64,000 nt of DNA. It comes from Streptomyces katrae (GTDB taxonomy: Bacteria; Actinomycetota; Actinomycetes; Streptomycetales; Streptomycetaceae). The stretch is from positions 162,373 through 226,372 of the forward strand of contig NZ_JNZY01000008.1 in assembly GCF_000717655.1 (NCBI RefSeq), in the 5' to 3' direction. The position numbers and the translations under genes were made by a program. This document shows positions 10,248-19,047 of the stretch, one piece after another. A model generated the notes under the pieces. That model was not told the origin of the DNA and did not search any database. It saw nothing but the letters and a program-made list of their open reading frames with translations. Each line of letters begins with the position of its first letter. Position 1 is the stretch's first letter.

Positions 10248-10267
10248 AATCACGTGTGACATTTCAC
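10248..10267 (+). promoter_or_regulatory. Motif shared with the peptidase/binding-protein promoter
   Basis: CACGTGTGACATTTCACATA lies 38 bases upstream of the LysR reading. Its two halves recur at 7934-7945 and 8034-8044, pointing to one regulator for both promoters and to autoregulation. Confidence 0.55.
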
Positions 10268-10304
10268 ATAGGATGGATGGGATCCGGCTCCTGTCCGAAA
10301 GCTG

Positions 10305-11294
10305 TTGCCGCTCCATAACATGCGCGGCATGGAACTGGAGGTACGGCACCTGCGGGTGGTGTGCGCGATCGCCGAGGCCGGCAGCCTCACCCGGGCGGCC
10401 GCCGCGCTGTCCATGACCCAGCCCGGCCTCAGCACGCAGTTGCGCCGCATCGAGTCGATGCTCGGTGGTGTCCTCTTCGACCGGCGCCGGGCCGGAGCAA
10501 CACCCACGGCCTTCGGCGAGCTGGTGCTGGCCCGGGCCCACGCCGTCCTGCCGGGCATCGACTCCCTCCTCGCCGACACCGCCCGCGCGGCCCGCCACCT
10601 GTCCTCCCCGGACCGGGTCCGCGTCGGATCGGTCGGTGCTCCCCTCATCGGCCACCTCCTCCTGGCCATAGGAAGGTTGCTCCCCGAGGCCGAGGTGACG
10701 TCCCGGTGCCACTACTCCCCCGTCACCCTCCTGGACGACCTCGCCGCCGGCCGCCTGGAGGCAGCGGTGCTCGGAGACCACCCGGAGCAGGTCCTGCCCC
10801 CGCGCGAGGGGGTGGTCCTCACCCCCCTGGTCACCGAACCCGTCTTCGCCCTGCTGCCCGCGACGCACACGCTGGCCGGCCAGGAGGCCGTGCCCCTGAC
10901 CGAACTCGCCGATCACGACTGGGCGATGCCCCGGCCGGACGGCGACCGCACCCGCGAGTACTGGTCCTCCGTGTGCGCGCTGGCCGGCCGGCGCCCGTTC
11001 GCCCCACACGAGGCCGAGGGGCGCCAGCTGATCGAACTGGTCCGCGCGGGACTGGCCGTCAGTCTCTGCCAGGCCACCTTCGCGGAAACCCCCGGCGTCG
11101 CCGTCCGCCCCCTCGTGGGAAACCCGCTCTGGTACCGCCACGTGCTGGCCTGGCACCGCGAAGGCCCACTGACACCCCACGGCGACGTCATCCTCCGCAC
11201 CGCGGCGGCCGGCTACCTGGACAGCTGCGCCGCCAGCCCGGTCTACGCGAACTGGCGCCGCCGACATCCGGACCTGGCCCAGCCCTCCGCATAA
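10305..11294 (+). CDS. LysR family transcriptional regulator
   Basis: A LysR-type regulator of up to 329 residues. The winged helix-turn-helix is at the N terminus (LRVVCAIAEAGSLTRAAAAL, then TQPGLSTQLRRIE), followed by the periplasmic-binding-protein-like effector domain. ATG 10329 (MELEVRHL) is an equally good start and better matches the usual family N terminus. Shared promoter motifs suggest it controls itself and the divergent peptidase/binding-protein genes upstream, perhaps in response to peptides. Confidence 0.9.
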   Translation: MPLHNMRGMELEVRHLRVVCAIAEAGSLTRAAAALSMTQPGLSTQLRRIESMLGGVLFDRRRAGATPTAFGELVLARAHAVLPGIDSLLADTARAARHLSSPDRVRVGSVGAPLIGHLLLAIGRLLPEAEVTSRCHYSPVTLLDDLAAGRLEAAVLGDHPEQVLPPREGVVLTPLVTEPVFALLPATHTLAGQEAVPLTELADHDWAMPRPDGDRTREYWSSVCALAGRRPFAPHEAEGRQLIELVRAGLAVSLCQATFAETPGVAVRPLVGNPLWYRHVLAWHREGPLTPHGDVILRTAAAGYLDSCAASPVYANWRRRHPDLAQPSA

Positions 11295-11378
11295 CAGCAG
11301 GTCAGGCTCGCTCGCATACGAGGGGGTTCCCATGGCGATGTACAGCCGAGCGTCGTTCCGGCTCCTCCCCCTCCCCTG

Positions 11379-11510
11379 ATTTCCGCAGTCGGCCAGCATG
11401 TGGGCGCCCACGAGGGCCAGGCGGGTGCCCTGCCCCGCGAGGGGGGAAGAGCAGCGGCCGGCGTCTCCGAGCAGGGTCATCCGGACCCGCGACCACGGGT
11501 CCATGTGCAT
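11379..11510 (-). pseudogene. Fragment of an FAD-dependent monooxygenase
   Basis: A stretch of about 44 codons reads WSRVRMTLLGDAG, SSPLAGQGT and LALVGAHMLA, the C-terminal FAD-binding signature (GDAxxxxSPxxGxGtxLAL) of PHBH-type monooxygenases such as TetX. A stop codon precedes it and the rest of the enzyme is missing. A second, independent remnant of the same family is at 37649-37795. Confidence 0.65.
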
Positions 11511-11588
11511 CTAAGCCATGGCGTCGCAGTGGAAGTCGGGCGCCTTCCGGGCGGCCTCGGCCAGGCGAGCGCGGGAGGGGAGCGGCCG

Positions 11589-11933
11589 TTACCTGTCCAT
11601 GTCCGGGGGCGGCGCGGTGGCACCCAGGGTCCGCCGGGCGTCCAGCCATACCCTCTCGAACTCCTCGGCCGAGATCGCGCCGGCGCGCGGCGCTTCCTCC
11701 CATCCCGTGAGCCTGCCCTCGGCGACGAGGCCGTACCGCTGTTCGTAGCGGCTCATCGTCGCGATGTCCGCGCGCTCCTGAAACCGGAGAACCTCCGCCA
11801 GGGAGGCGGCGGTCACCGGGGTGCCGTCCTCGGATCGCAAGTCCACTTGCCGTAGAACCCACCCCTCCTCGTCACCCTCGTAGTACTGCCACAGGCCTCG
11901 GGCCACGTCATACGTGCGGATCCACATCACCAT
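11589..11933 (-). CDS. Conserved-looking hypothetical protein
   Basis: A 114-residue cytoplasmic protein with balanced composition (Trp/Tyr-rich start, acidic middle, ERYGLVAEG and FERVWLDARR). This composition is unlike the Arg/Pro-rich shadow frames around it. ATG 11933 is used; ATG 11927 is possible. I do not recognise the family. No domain, signal or membrane segment is visible. Confidence 0.6.
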   Translation of the reverse strand: MVMWIRTYDVARGLWQYYEGDEEGWVLRQVDLRSEDGTPVTAASLAEVLRFQERADIATMSRYEQRYGLVAEGRLTGWEEAPRAGAISAEEFERVWLDARRTLGATAPPPDMDR

Positions 11934-12124
11934 GGCACCACGCTCGCGCAGGCAACAGGGCTGCTCCGGTACGGCACGCGCGTGCCTGCGGATGACTCAC
12001 CCCGTCGCCGAGCACGCGAACACCGCCGTGACGCCGTCCGGCAACACTGCGATCTCGTGGCCCGAGAACGCCACGCGCTTCCCCACGCCCGCGGCCGCCT
12101 TGCCGGTGTGCTTCGCCACGCTGG

Positions 12125-12511
12125 TCACCGGGCCTGCTTCTGGTTGACGCCGATCACGTAGCCGTCGAGGTCGGTGAAATAGAAGAGCTTCTCCCCCTGG
12201 TGCTCCGTCACGTCCTTCTGGACCGTGACCAGGGGGCGGATGCGCTCGACGTAGGCGTCGAAGTCGTCCACGGCCAGGTAGAACATGCCGAACGCACCGA
12301 CCGGGGTGTCCTTCAGAACGGGCAGCCAGCTGCGCAGGTGCTCGTCGCGGTAGACCATCAGCGCGAACTCGCCGGCGAAGAGCAGGATGCGCAAGTCGTC
12401 GTCCGGGTCACTACCGGCAGACAGGGCGGTGAAACCGAGCTTTTCGTAGAACTCGACGGCCGCCTGGGTGTCGGACACACCCAGGCAGGGGGCGATGACG
12501 GGAGGCTTCAC
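12125..12511 (-). CDS. VOC family (glyoxalase/bleomycin resistance fold) protein
   Basis: A 128-residue single vicinal-oxygen-chelate domain (APCLGVSDTQAAVEFYEKLGF, FYFTDLDGYVIGV in pieces). GTG 12511 is selected because AGGAG lies 8 bases upstream; the longer ATG start lacks a site. VOC proteins bind metals and small molecules and include drug-binding proteins and dioxygenases. The substrate here is unknown. A GTG-started 40-codon reading at 12119-11997 directly follows it but has no ribosome site. Confidence 0.8.
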   Translation of the reverse strand: MKPPVIAPCLGVSDTQAAVEFYEKLGFTALSAGSDPDDDLRILLFAGEFALMVYRDEHLRSWLPVLKDTPVGAFGMFYLAVDDFDAYVERIRPLVTVQKDVTEHQGEKLFYFTDLDGYVIGVNQKQAR

Positions 12512-12841
12512 GAAGATCACTCCTTGAGAGGAGACCCGAGGGAAGGGGCGGAGCTCCTGACGGCACACGACCTGGCCCGAGAAGCCCTAGCGGAAGCACG
12601 GCCTCCATATAGGACAGATCGCGTCCTGATGCGTGCGGCGCGCGGAACGCTTGCGGACCGCTACCCGCAGATCAGCCGCCACCGCCTGGACGGATTCACC
12701 CGCGCGCAGCCGGGCCAGCTGAGTGGGCCCGAGGCGGGCCGGGAGCCTGTCGGGCACGAGCGCTGCGCAGGGCCGCGCCCTCCCAGCCGGCACTCCGGAC
12801 GACCACGTCGCTGGCACACCCTTGCTTTCGACGGGCGGCGG

Positions 12842-13117
12842 TCAGGTGTGCAGGCGGCTGTTGGCGCCGTCGCAGTCGTCGGTGCTCTCGTCGTTGAACC
12901 AGTAGTCGCCCGCCGCCAGGTAGCGGAAGGACTGGGTCGTCCCGCCCGGCAGTGCGACCGTGACCGCCCGCTTGCCGTCCTTGCGCGGCTCGAGCGTGTG
13001 GGCGCCGGGCTGCCAGTCGTTGAAGTCCCCCACCACGCTCACCGGCCCCGGCGGATCCTCCCGCGGCAGAACGAACGTGACCTCGGTACCGTCCTCGCGC
13101 GGCCTGCGCTCCAGCAT
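12842..13117 (-). CDS. Isoamylase N-terminal-like (CBM48) domain protein
   Basis: A 91-residue protein consisting of one early-set/CBM48 domain: TFVLP...VSVVGDFNDWQPGAHTLEP...FRYLAAGDYWFNDE. Such stand-alone domains bind starch-like glycans and are common in Streptomyces. ATG 13117 has GGAG at a good distance; longer readings are Arg/Pro-rich. No carbohydrate enzyme is adjacent. Confidence 0.75.
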   Translation of the reverse strand: MLERRPREDGTEVTFVLPREDPPGPVSVVGDFNDWQPGAHTLEPRKDGKRAVTVALPGGTTQSFRYLAAGDYWFNDESTDDCDGANSRLHT

Positions 13118-14340
13118 GAGTGGCTCCAGTCGACGGCGACACAATGGGAACCCCATCTTCAGCCGCCCCGATGCCCGCCGCGCCCCGGCGAAGCCGCAGG
13201 CGTGAGCGTTCACCCGCCCGGCGTTCCCCGGGGCGCAGTGGGGGCCCTTGCATGTCAGGGTGGCAGGGCGACGAGAAGGTCCACACGCGCGGGACCCGGC
13301 CGGTCGAAGCCACCCCGACCGGGTCCCGCCACGGGCCCGTGTATCGCCCGGGACAACGCACCCGCCGTGCCCGGCCCTCTCCAGTGCGGCCTGTGGATGA
13401 TCACGGGACGGACCTCCAGGACACGGTGCGCGCCGCTCGTGTCGCAGCAGGGTTCGATCCGGGCAGCGGGGGCGGCCGGGGCGTGCACCTGGTCCGGCAC
13501 GCCCGGTGCGTGAGGTGGGCTGGGTGCCCGAAGAGATCGACGAGTTGCCGCCTCGCACCAACGGCGCACCCACCCCGGAGGAGGGCGGTACGGAGTTGGC
13601 CGGGCTGCACCACGCCACCGGTCTCGCCCTTGCCGCCGCGCTCCGTGCCGCAGGGCCACCACCGAAACCCGCAATGGCCACCGACCACATCCTCGTACTG
13701 CCCCACGGCCAGCGTGAGCATCACAACGGCCGTGCGGAGGGGCGCCCCTGCTGACGCCGTGCTTGCGAGCCGGGGCGGCGACAAGCGATCGATACCCAGC
13801 ACGACCGACTTCGCCACGTTGGCGACGAGGCATCCCGCGGCGTAGGCCGGGGCCTGCGCCGAGACCCGCACGTGCCAGGCGCCCCACACCACACCCACCG
13901 TCGCCGCGGAGACGAGCGTCCCGACCCGGGGAGGGTGGAAGCCCTGGCGCTGGCGGAGCGCGGCCCGCAGGTGCGTACGCACCACCACGAAGCTGACGGG
14001 CGATGCCGTCGACGGGCTCGAACTCGGCGGGTTCGACGCCGTGCCGGAAGTCGCCGGACGTGCCGGGGCGGCCGGGGCAGGGGCGGCCGGGGTGGCGGCC
14101 GCGGCCCACGGGTCGGGGGATTCAGCGGTCCGGGCGGGCGGGAGAGTGGTTGCGGGCGCTGCGGCGCCGGCTCCACCGCCCAGTGGCTTCCGGGTCGCGA
14201 GTGCGGCCGCAGCCCCGAAGTCCGCGACCGAAGGACCCGCGAAGGGTCACCACTGCTCCCGCGGCCAGCTCGGTGATGCGCGCGTCGCGTTCTGCCGCGC
14301 GGACGCAGGTTACTCGCGTCCGGCATACGACACTGGACCC
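13118..14340. other. 1.2 kb without a supported intact gene
   Basis: On the minus strand around 13755-13935 one frame reads VGVVWGAWHV and VANVAKSVVLGIDRLS, which is weakly like the second half of a CPBP (CAAX-type) membrane protease, but the flanks fall apart into Arg/Pro-rich sequence. It may be a decayed membrane-protein gene. Nothing else is convincing. Confidence 0.3.
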
Positions 14341-14607
14341 ATGAGCCAGGACCGCTTCACCCTCGAGACCACCGGTGCCGCCATCGCCCCGGCCGCTGTC
14401 CGCCCACACCACAACCTGCACAACCTGCGATACAAGAAGCCGACGGAGGCGGCCCGGACCAGCCCCGAGGGGCACACCCTGCGCGCCCTGTCCGACCTCA
14501 CGGTGGTGACCTGTGCCTGCGGCCTGACGACGCCAGCGCTCCCGAACGACGACGCGCGACTCGCATACGAGCAGCACCGCAACGAGATCCGTGACGAAAT
14601 GGCCTGA
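14341..14607 (+). CDS. Small hypothetical protein
   Basis: An 88-residue protein starting at ATG 14341 (MSQDRFTLETTG). The C-terminal part TVVTCACGLTTPALPNDDARLAYEQHRNEI resembles the short zinc-ribbon-like or helical proteins common in Streptomyces, but I cannot name a family. Reading further upstream gives an Ala/Gly/Pro-rich shadow. Moderately sure it is coding. Confidence 0.5.
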   Translation: MSQDRFTLETTGAAIAPAAVRPHHNLHNLRYKKPTEAARTSPEGHTLRALSDLTVVTCACGLTTPALPNDDARLAYEQHRNEIRDEMA

Positions 14608-14623
14608 GGACCGGCTCACCGGC

Positions 14624-14834
14624 TCAGCGGCCGATCGCCTCTCGGACCAAGCCCTCCGGGGTCGCTCGGCGCAGCAGGTCGGCCCACCGGCCGCTGCCTT
14701 AGGCCTTCGGCCGTCGTACCGGCGGTGCCGTCGGCGACCGCCTGACGGACGGCAGCGGCCATCCGGCCCATCTGCGGGAGAGTCGCAGTCTTCCGACGTT
14801 CGGGCGGGGCACCGCTCACCGCGGTCACCCCCAT
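14624..14834 (-). pseudogene. Possible frameshifted short gene
   Basis: One frame reads RMAAAVRQAVADGTAGTTAEGL; after about 14705 the neighbouring frame reads GRWADLLRRATPEGLVREAIG and ends at the stop at 14624. Both parts look like protein, and joining them needs one shift near 14700. I do not recognise the product. Confidence 0.3.
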
Positions 14835-15020
14835 CGGTAGTGGCCGTTTTCAGCCACGTCCAGGCGGTGCAGGCCAACTCCGACGCGGCGGCCTAGGAGT
14901 GTCGTCGAAGTTCCGTCTGGCCGGCGGGCGGACGACGCCACTTCGACGACGCCCCCTCGTTCGCGGCGGACAAGCGGGAGCGTGGGCTCCTTCCAGCCGG
15001 CAGTGTCCGAGGGGGCCCCT

Positions 15021-17132
15021 TCAGCGCGTCCCCGTCTGCGGGGCAGCGCTGGCACGGATGGCGGAGATGACCGTGCGCGCCCAGTCGGCGGGGTCAGGGG
15101 TATCCAGCAGGGCCGCCAGACGGGCGATATGGGTAGCGCGTTCGTCCACCGGCATGGCCAGCGCGGTGCGCAGGGCGTCGACCAGGTCATGCGGAAGCAG
15201 TGGGTCGGTCAGTACGGCCGCGGTGCCCAGGTGCTGGGCGACTCCCGCGTGGCGGGAGAGGATCAGGACGCCCGGGCGGTGGGCGGCGTGGTGTGCGGTG
15301 ATGTACTCCTGGGCGGTGAGGTTCATTCCGTCGGCGAGCGAGGTCACCCAGAAGACGTCGGCCTCGAGGTATTGGTCGACGACTTCGGTGAAGTCGAGGG
15401 TGTGGGGGACGTACTCGACAGGCTGCCAGCCGGCAGTGCTCCACCGCTGGTTGATGTAGGTGATGGCGTTCTCGAGTGCGGTGCGGGTCGTGTCGTAGGC
15501 GTGGATGCCGGGCTCGGGCGGTGGACAGATCAGGCGGTAGCGGACGTGTTGCCGGAGAGTGGGCTCTTCGGCGAGGAGGGTGTCCAGCGCGCGGATCTTG
15601 TGGACGGGGGCTTTGGCGTAGTCGAGGCGTTCCACCGACAGCACCAGCTGGATGCCGTCGTTCTCGTGGTGCGTTCGGGACCCGGCCCGGGAGCGGGAGC
15701 GTGCGAGGTGGGTGACGGCGGGGCGGTCGATGCCGAGGGGGTGCACGCCGATGTTCGGGGCGGGCACCGCGGTGCCGGCGAGGAGCCGATGGAAGTTGTC
15801 GGCGCAGTCGGGGGTGTGGAAGCCGGCCCAGTCCAGGCGGGCGAGTGAGTCGCGCAGCTGGTCGGCTGCCGGGATGCGGCGGAAGACGTCGGGGTGGGGG
15901 AAGGGGGTGTGGTGGAACAGGCCGATGGTCAGGTCGGGGCGGTCGGCCTTGAGGGCGGCGGGTACGAGCCAGAGGTTGTAGTCGTGGAGCCAGACCGTCG
16001 CATCCTGTTCGGCGAGGGAGGCGATGTGCCGGGCGAAGGCGGTGTTGACGGCTTCGTAGTCGGCCCAGTGCGCGCGCCGGTGCCGGATGAGCTCGGGCTG
16101 GGACATCAGGGCCGGCCAGAGGGTCTCCTTGCATGTGCGGTGGAAGTAGCCGGCCCACCGGTCGGGGGGCAGTGGCAGGAGGGACAGCGTCGGGACGCCG
16201 TCAGTCCGGGGCGGTGCAGGCGCAGGTGCTGCGCCGACGTGGGCGGCGGCCCATACGGCGTCCAGGTGCTCGTCGGCCAGAGCGGCCTGCAGGGTCGGCA
16301 GAATGCCGTTGGGGCTGGAGGGCGGCCGCCATGCTCCGTCGCGCCAGCACACGGGCGGGCGGTGGTAGCCGACCACCACCGAGCGCTTCGGCGGCCGGCC
16401 CAGGAGCTCGATCCCCTGCAGCACGGCGGCCGCTCCGTCGAGGGCCGAGTGGTGGATGCGGTCACTGGCAGGGACCTGCGCGGTCAGCGCGGGTTCCGCG
16501 TTGGCGACCACAACGGCGGGCGTGCCCAGGCGGAACAGCGAAAGGTCGTTGAGGGAGTCCCCGGCCACCAGCATCGTCTGCCGGGGCCAGCCGAGCGTCT
16601 GGGCGAGGAGCTCCAGCGCACGTCCCTTGCCGGCTCTGGGCGGCAGGACGTCGAAGTACCGGCCCGAAGAGTACGACCAGGAGCATCCCAGCGCCTCCAC
16701 CGCACGGATCAGCTCGTCGGACAGGGCCGCGGGGGCAAGATGGAAGGAGCAGCGGCCTTCCTGGGGTACCTCCTGGTACACCAGGTGCGGGAAGGCCTCC
16801 AGCGCAGCCCTGACCCGTCCGGCGCCCGGCCATCCAGCGCGCAGCCGTGCCTCCAGGGGTCGGGCGTGCGCCATGCGGGCGGCGTCGACGATGGTGGACC
16901 CGACGTCGGCGATGATCCAGTGCGGGGGCGGCAGGAGAGGGTCGTCGCGCAGCAGGGCCCGGACCGATGACAGGCCGCGGCCGGTCGCGAAGACGACCGT
17001 GATGTCCGGGTCCATGTTCAGGGCGTCGAAGAGCCGCCGCCGGTCGTGCGGGCTCCCGCCCAGCAGGGTGCCGTCCAGGTCGGCGGCCAGCACCCTGAGT
17101 GCGCCTGACGATGCGCTGCGGGCCCTCACCAC
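15021..17132 (-). CDS. ggpPS: HAD phosphatase-GT20 fusion, likely glucosylglycerol-phosphate synthase/phosphatase
   Basis: A 703-residue fusion. Residues about 12-245 are a HAD hydrolase of the sucrose-phosphatase type (LAADLDGTLLGG, FATGRG, VAGDSLNDLSLF). Residues about 250-695 are a GT20 trehalose-phosphate-synthase-like transferase (LHDYNLWLVPAAL, GLFHHTPFPHPDVFRRIP, SVERLDYAKAP, SLADGMNLTAQEYI). This order, phosphatase first, is that of bifunctional GgpPS enzymes, which make the compatible solute glucosylglycerol from ADP-glucose and glycerol 3-phosphate; trehalose-phosphate synthase is the alternative. GTG 17132 overlaps the stop of a small upstream gene, indicating translational coupling. 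Confidence 0.75.
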   Translation of the reverse strand: MVRARSASSGALRVLAADLDGTLLGGSPHDRRRLFDALNMDPDITVVFATGRGLSSVRALLRDDPLLPPPHWIIADVGSTIVDAARMAHARPLEARLRAGWPGAGRVRAALEAFPHLVYQEVPQEGRCSFHLAPAALSDELIRAVEALGCSWSYSSGRYFDVLPPRAGKGRALELLAQTLGWPRQTMLVAGDSLNDLSLFRLGTPAVVVANAEPALTAQVPASDRIHHSALDGAAAVLQGIELLGRPPKRSVVVGYHRPPVCWRDGAWRPPSSPNGILPTLQAALADEHLDAVWAAAHVGAAPAPAPPRTDGVPTLSLLPLPPDRWAGYFHRTCKETLWPALMSQPELIRHRRAHWADYEAVNTAFARHIASLAEQDATVWLHDYNLWLVPAALKADRPDLTIGLFHHTPFPHPDVFRRIPAADQLRDSLARLDWAGFHTPDCADNFHRLLAGTAVPAPNIGVHPLGIDRPAVTHLARSRSRAGSRTHHENDGIQLVLSVERLDYAKAPVHKIRALDTLLAEEPTLRQHVRYRLICPPPEPGIHAYDTTRTALENAITYINQRWSTAGWQPVEYVPHTLDFTEVVDQYLEADVFWVTSLADGMNLTAQEYITAHHAAHRPGVLILSRHAGVAQHLGTAAVLTDPLLPHDLVDALRTALAMPVDERATHIARLAALLDTPDPADWARTVISAIRASAAPQTGTR

Positions 17133-17344
17133 GCGGGGTCGTGGGTCACCGGGTCGATCACACGCGTCCCCTCACAGGCATCGGCATCCGGCGGCTCCGG
17201 CGGGGCGTCCCGCAGGTTCCGGATCGCCTGACCGAGCCGCGCCGTACGCACGTCCGTGCTGTCCAGGAGCCGGGTCACCAATTCCCCGGGCGCCTTGAGT
17301 GCGGAAGCCACCAACTCATCGATGACAGGACCGGTCTGGGACAC
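17126..17344 (-). CDS. Small hypothetical protein coupled to the sugar synthase
   Basis: A 72-residue protein beginning at GTG 17344 with a strong AGGAGG site. Its stop overlaps the start of the HAD-GT20 gene by 7 bases. The sequence is helical and acidic (VIDELVASALKAPGELVTRLL, TARLGQAIRNLR) with no recognised domain. The tight overlap suggests a partner or regulator of the synthase. Confidence 0.65.
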   Translation of the reverse strand: MSQTGPVIDELVASALKAPGELVTRLLDSTDVRTARLGQAIRNLRDAPPEPPDADACEGTRVIDPVTHDPAW

Positions 17345-17660
17345 AGCACCTCCTACAGAACGGGGCAGCAGGGGTCGGCCTCTAGGGGGTGGACACAGGG
17401 GAAACCCATCAGGCGCCGCACATCCTTTTCCTGACCATATATGCAGTTGCTGCTCACCGGGGCGCGTCCGGCCGTGCCAGGGCGAACTGGACGGCCTACT
17501 TGGCCGAGAGGTGACGTTCTGCACGCGGACGCCTGGCCCTTCTCGGCCCTTCTCGGATGGACGCCCTGGAGTGCACCGACGATGCCGGCGGCTTAGCTTC
17601 GCAGTGCGGTGCCGCGTGCCGTCCGGCCGCGGCGCGTCCAGGCAGTCGAGAGGACACTCC

Positions 17661-17966
17661 ATGGCAGTCGTGATGACCTTTTCCTGGCCCGAGATCACGC
17701 CCGACGTGTACGACGCGGTTCGCCAGAAGGTGCGCTGGGAGGAGGACGCACCGGACGGGTGCGTGCTGCACTCCGCCTGGTTCGTCGACGGCGGCCTCAA
17801 CGTGATGGACATCTGGGAGTCGGAGGGCCACTTCAACCGGTTCATCGAGGCCAGGGTCGCCCCCGTACTCAAGGGCGAACTGGGCGTGCAGAGCGACCCC
17901 GAGCCGCAGTTCTACCCCCTGCACCGGCGCTTCGTCGCCCCTGGCGTCAGCGGCGGCGGCTCCTGA
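17661..17966 (+). CDS. Hypothetical protein, possibly dimeric alpha/beta-barrel
   Basis: A 101-residue cytoplasmic protein from ATG 17661, with GAGAGGAC just upstream. The segments [20 protein letters not shown] and [19 protein letters not shown] match the pattern of ABM/EthD-like small barrels, but I cannot assign the family with certainty. It stands alone. It diverges from the HAD-GT20 pair. Confidence 0.6.
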   Translation: MAVVMTFSWPEITPDVYDAVRQKVRWEEDAPDGCVLHSAWFVDGGLNVMDIWESEGHFNRFIEARVAPVLKGELGVQSDPEPQFYPLHRRFVAPGVSGGGS

Positions 17967-18299
17967 CGTAGTCCTTCCGCGCCAGGCGAAGCGCACGTGG
18001 ACGAGGACGGTGCGGTCGTCGGCGGGTTCGGGGAACCCGCGGGTGGGGGTGTTGAACAGGAGCGTCACCTCGGCGTGCTTCGACTCGCCGACGAAACCCA
18101 GCTCGGGCGCGTCCTGGCGGGATCGGGCTCGAGGTGTTCTCGGCCCACCCGCGGGTCGTGGGTCTCGCCGGGTTCGGCCCGTGCCTGATCGCCGCCTGCC
18201 ACCTGGACCGGGTCGGCCGCCGGCATCCGTACGGCAAGACCCGCACTCGGCGCCTGCGCGTGGTCCGTCAAGAACCCGGGTTCGACGAGGCGTGGTGGC

Positions 18300-18560
18300 G
18301 CACCAGGACACCCCGCGCCCGGAGAGCTCGTCTCCCTTCGGGTTGAGCTTGCGGCAGCCGGAGTTGACCATGAGGTCGGGCCCGTCGATGCCGTCGCGGA
18401 AGCCGGGGAAGTGCTTCACCGCGGCGGTCGTGGTGAGGGAGCCGCCGACGAAGACGGAGCTGCCGAAGAGCAGGGGCTTCAGCGGCGCGCGGGCGGTGTA
18501 GAGGGCGGCGGTGCATCCGGCGGGGCCGGAGCCATGACGGTGATGTTGCGGACGTCGTCG
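18300..18560 (-). pseudogene. N-terminal remnant of thioredoxin reductase (arsT/trxB-like)
   Basis: Directly downstream of arsC and on the same strand, codons read DVRNITVM, then in the next frame [23 protein letters not shown], followed by NFPGF-like [15 protein letters not shown] and GRGVSWCAT. This is the start of thioredoxin reductase up to the redox CATC box, which is cut after CAT. One missing base inside the FAD loop breaks the frame, and the whole NADPH domain is gone. In Streptomyces arsenic operons arsC is often followed by a thioredoxin reductase gene (arsT), so this is a decayed arsT. Confidence 0.75.
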
Positions 18561-18590
18561 GCGGGGGTCGTCTCGGTCTCCTGTTGTGCC

Positions 18591-19010
18591 TCAGGCCTTC
18601 GACTTGGCGTCGATCTCGGTGATCAGGCCCTCGATGAGGCCCTTGATCTCGTCGCGGATGGGGCGGACGGCCTCGACGCCCTGGCCTGCCGGGTCTTCGA
18701 GCTGCCAGTCGAGGTAGGTCTTGCCGGGGAAGTACGGGCAGGCGTCGCCGCAGCCCATGGTGATGATGTAGTCGGATGCCTGGGCGGCCTCGGGGGTGAG
18801 GACCTTCGGCTTCTGGTCGGAGATGTCGATGCCCAGTTCGGCCATGGCGGCGACGGCGGAGGGGTTGATCTGCTCGCCGGGCACGGATCCGGCGGAGCGG
18901 ACCTCGACGCGGTCGCCGGCGAGGTGGCGCAGGAACCCGGCCGCCATCTGGGAGCGGCCCGCGTTGTGGATGCAGACGAACAGGACGGAGGCGGCAGGAG
19001 CGGTGGACAT
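18591..19010 (-). CDS. arsC: Arsenate reductase, thioredoxin-coupled LMW-phosphatase type
   Basis: A 139-residue ArsC of the low-molecular-weight phosphatase fold. The P-loop is C13-IHNAG-R19-S, and the relay cysteines are C87 and C91 in GCGDACP. It reduces arsenate to arsenite with electrons from thioredoxin or mycothiol. ATG 19010 has an AAGGAAG site. It lies downstream of a broken paralogue and upstream of a broken thioredoxin reductase, so it probably now depends on a reductase encoded elsewhere. Confidence 0.92.
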   Translation of the reverse strand: MSTAPAASVLFVCIHNAGRSQMAAGFLRHLAGDRVEVRSAGSVPGEQINPSAVAAMAELGIDISDQKPKVLTPEAAQASDYIITMGCGDACPYFPGKTYLDWQLEDPAGQGVEAVRPIRDEIKGLIEGLITEIDAKSKA

Positions 19011-19047
19011 CTGTTCTTCCTTGGGGTGAGGCGACTGCGGTGGGGCT

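Noticed and set aside
11997-12119. 40-codon GTG reading just after the VOC gene (minus strand)
   Set aside because: Protein-like composition, but no ribosome site and no recognisable family.
13401-13988. CPBP-type membrane protease
   Set aside because: Only a short VVWGAWHV-like stretch is suggestive. The EExxR motif is absent and the rest is Arg/Pro-rich.
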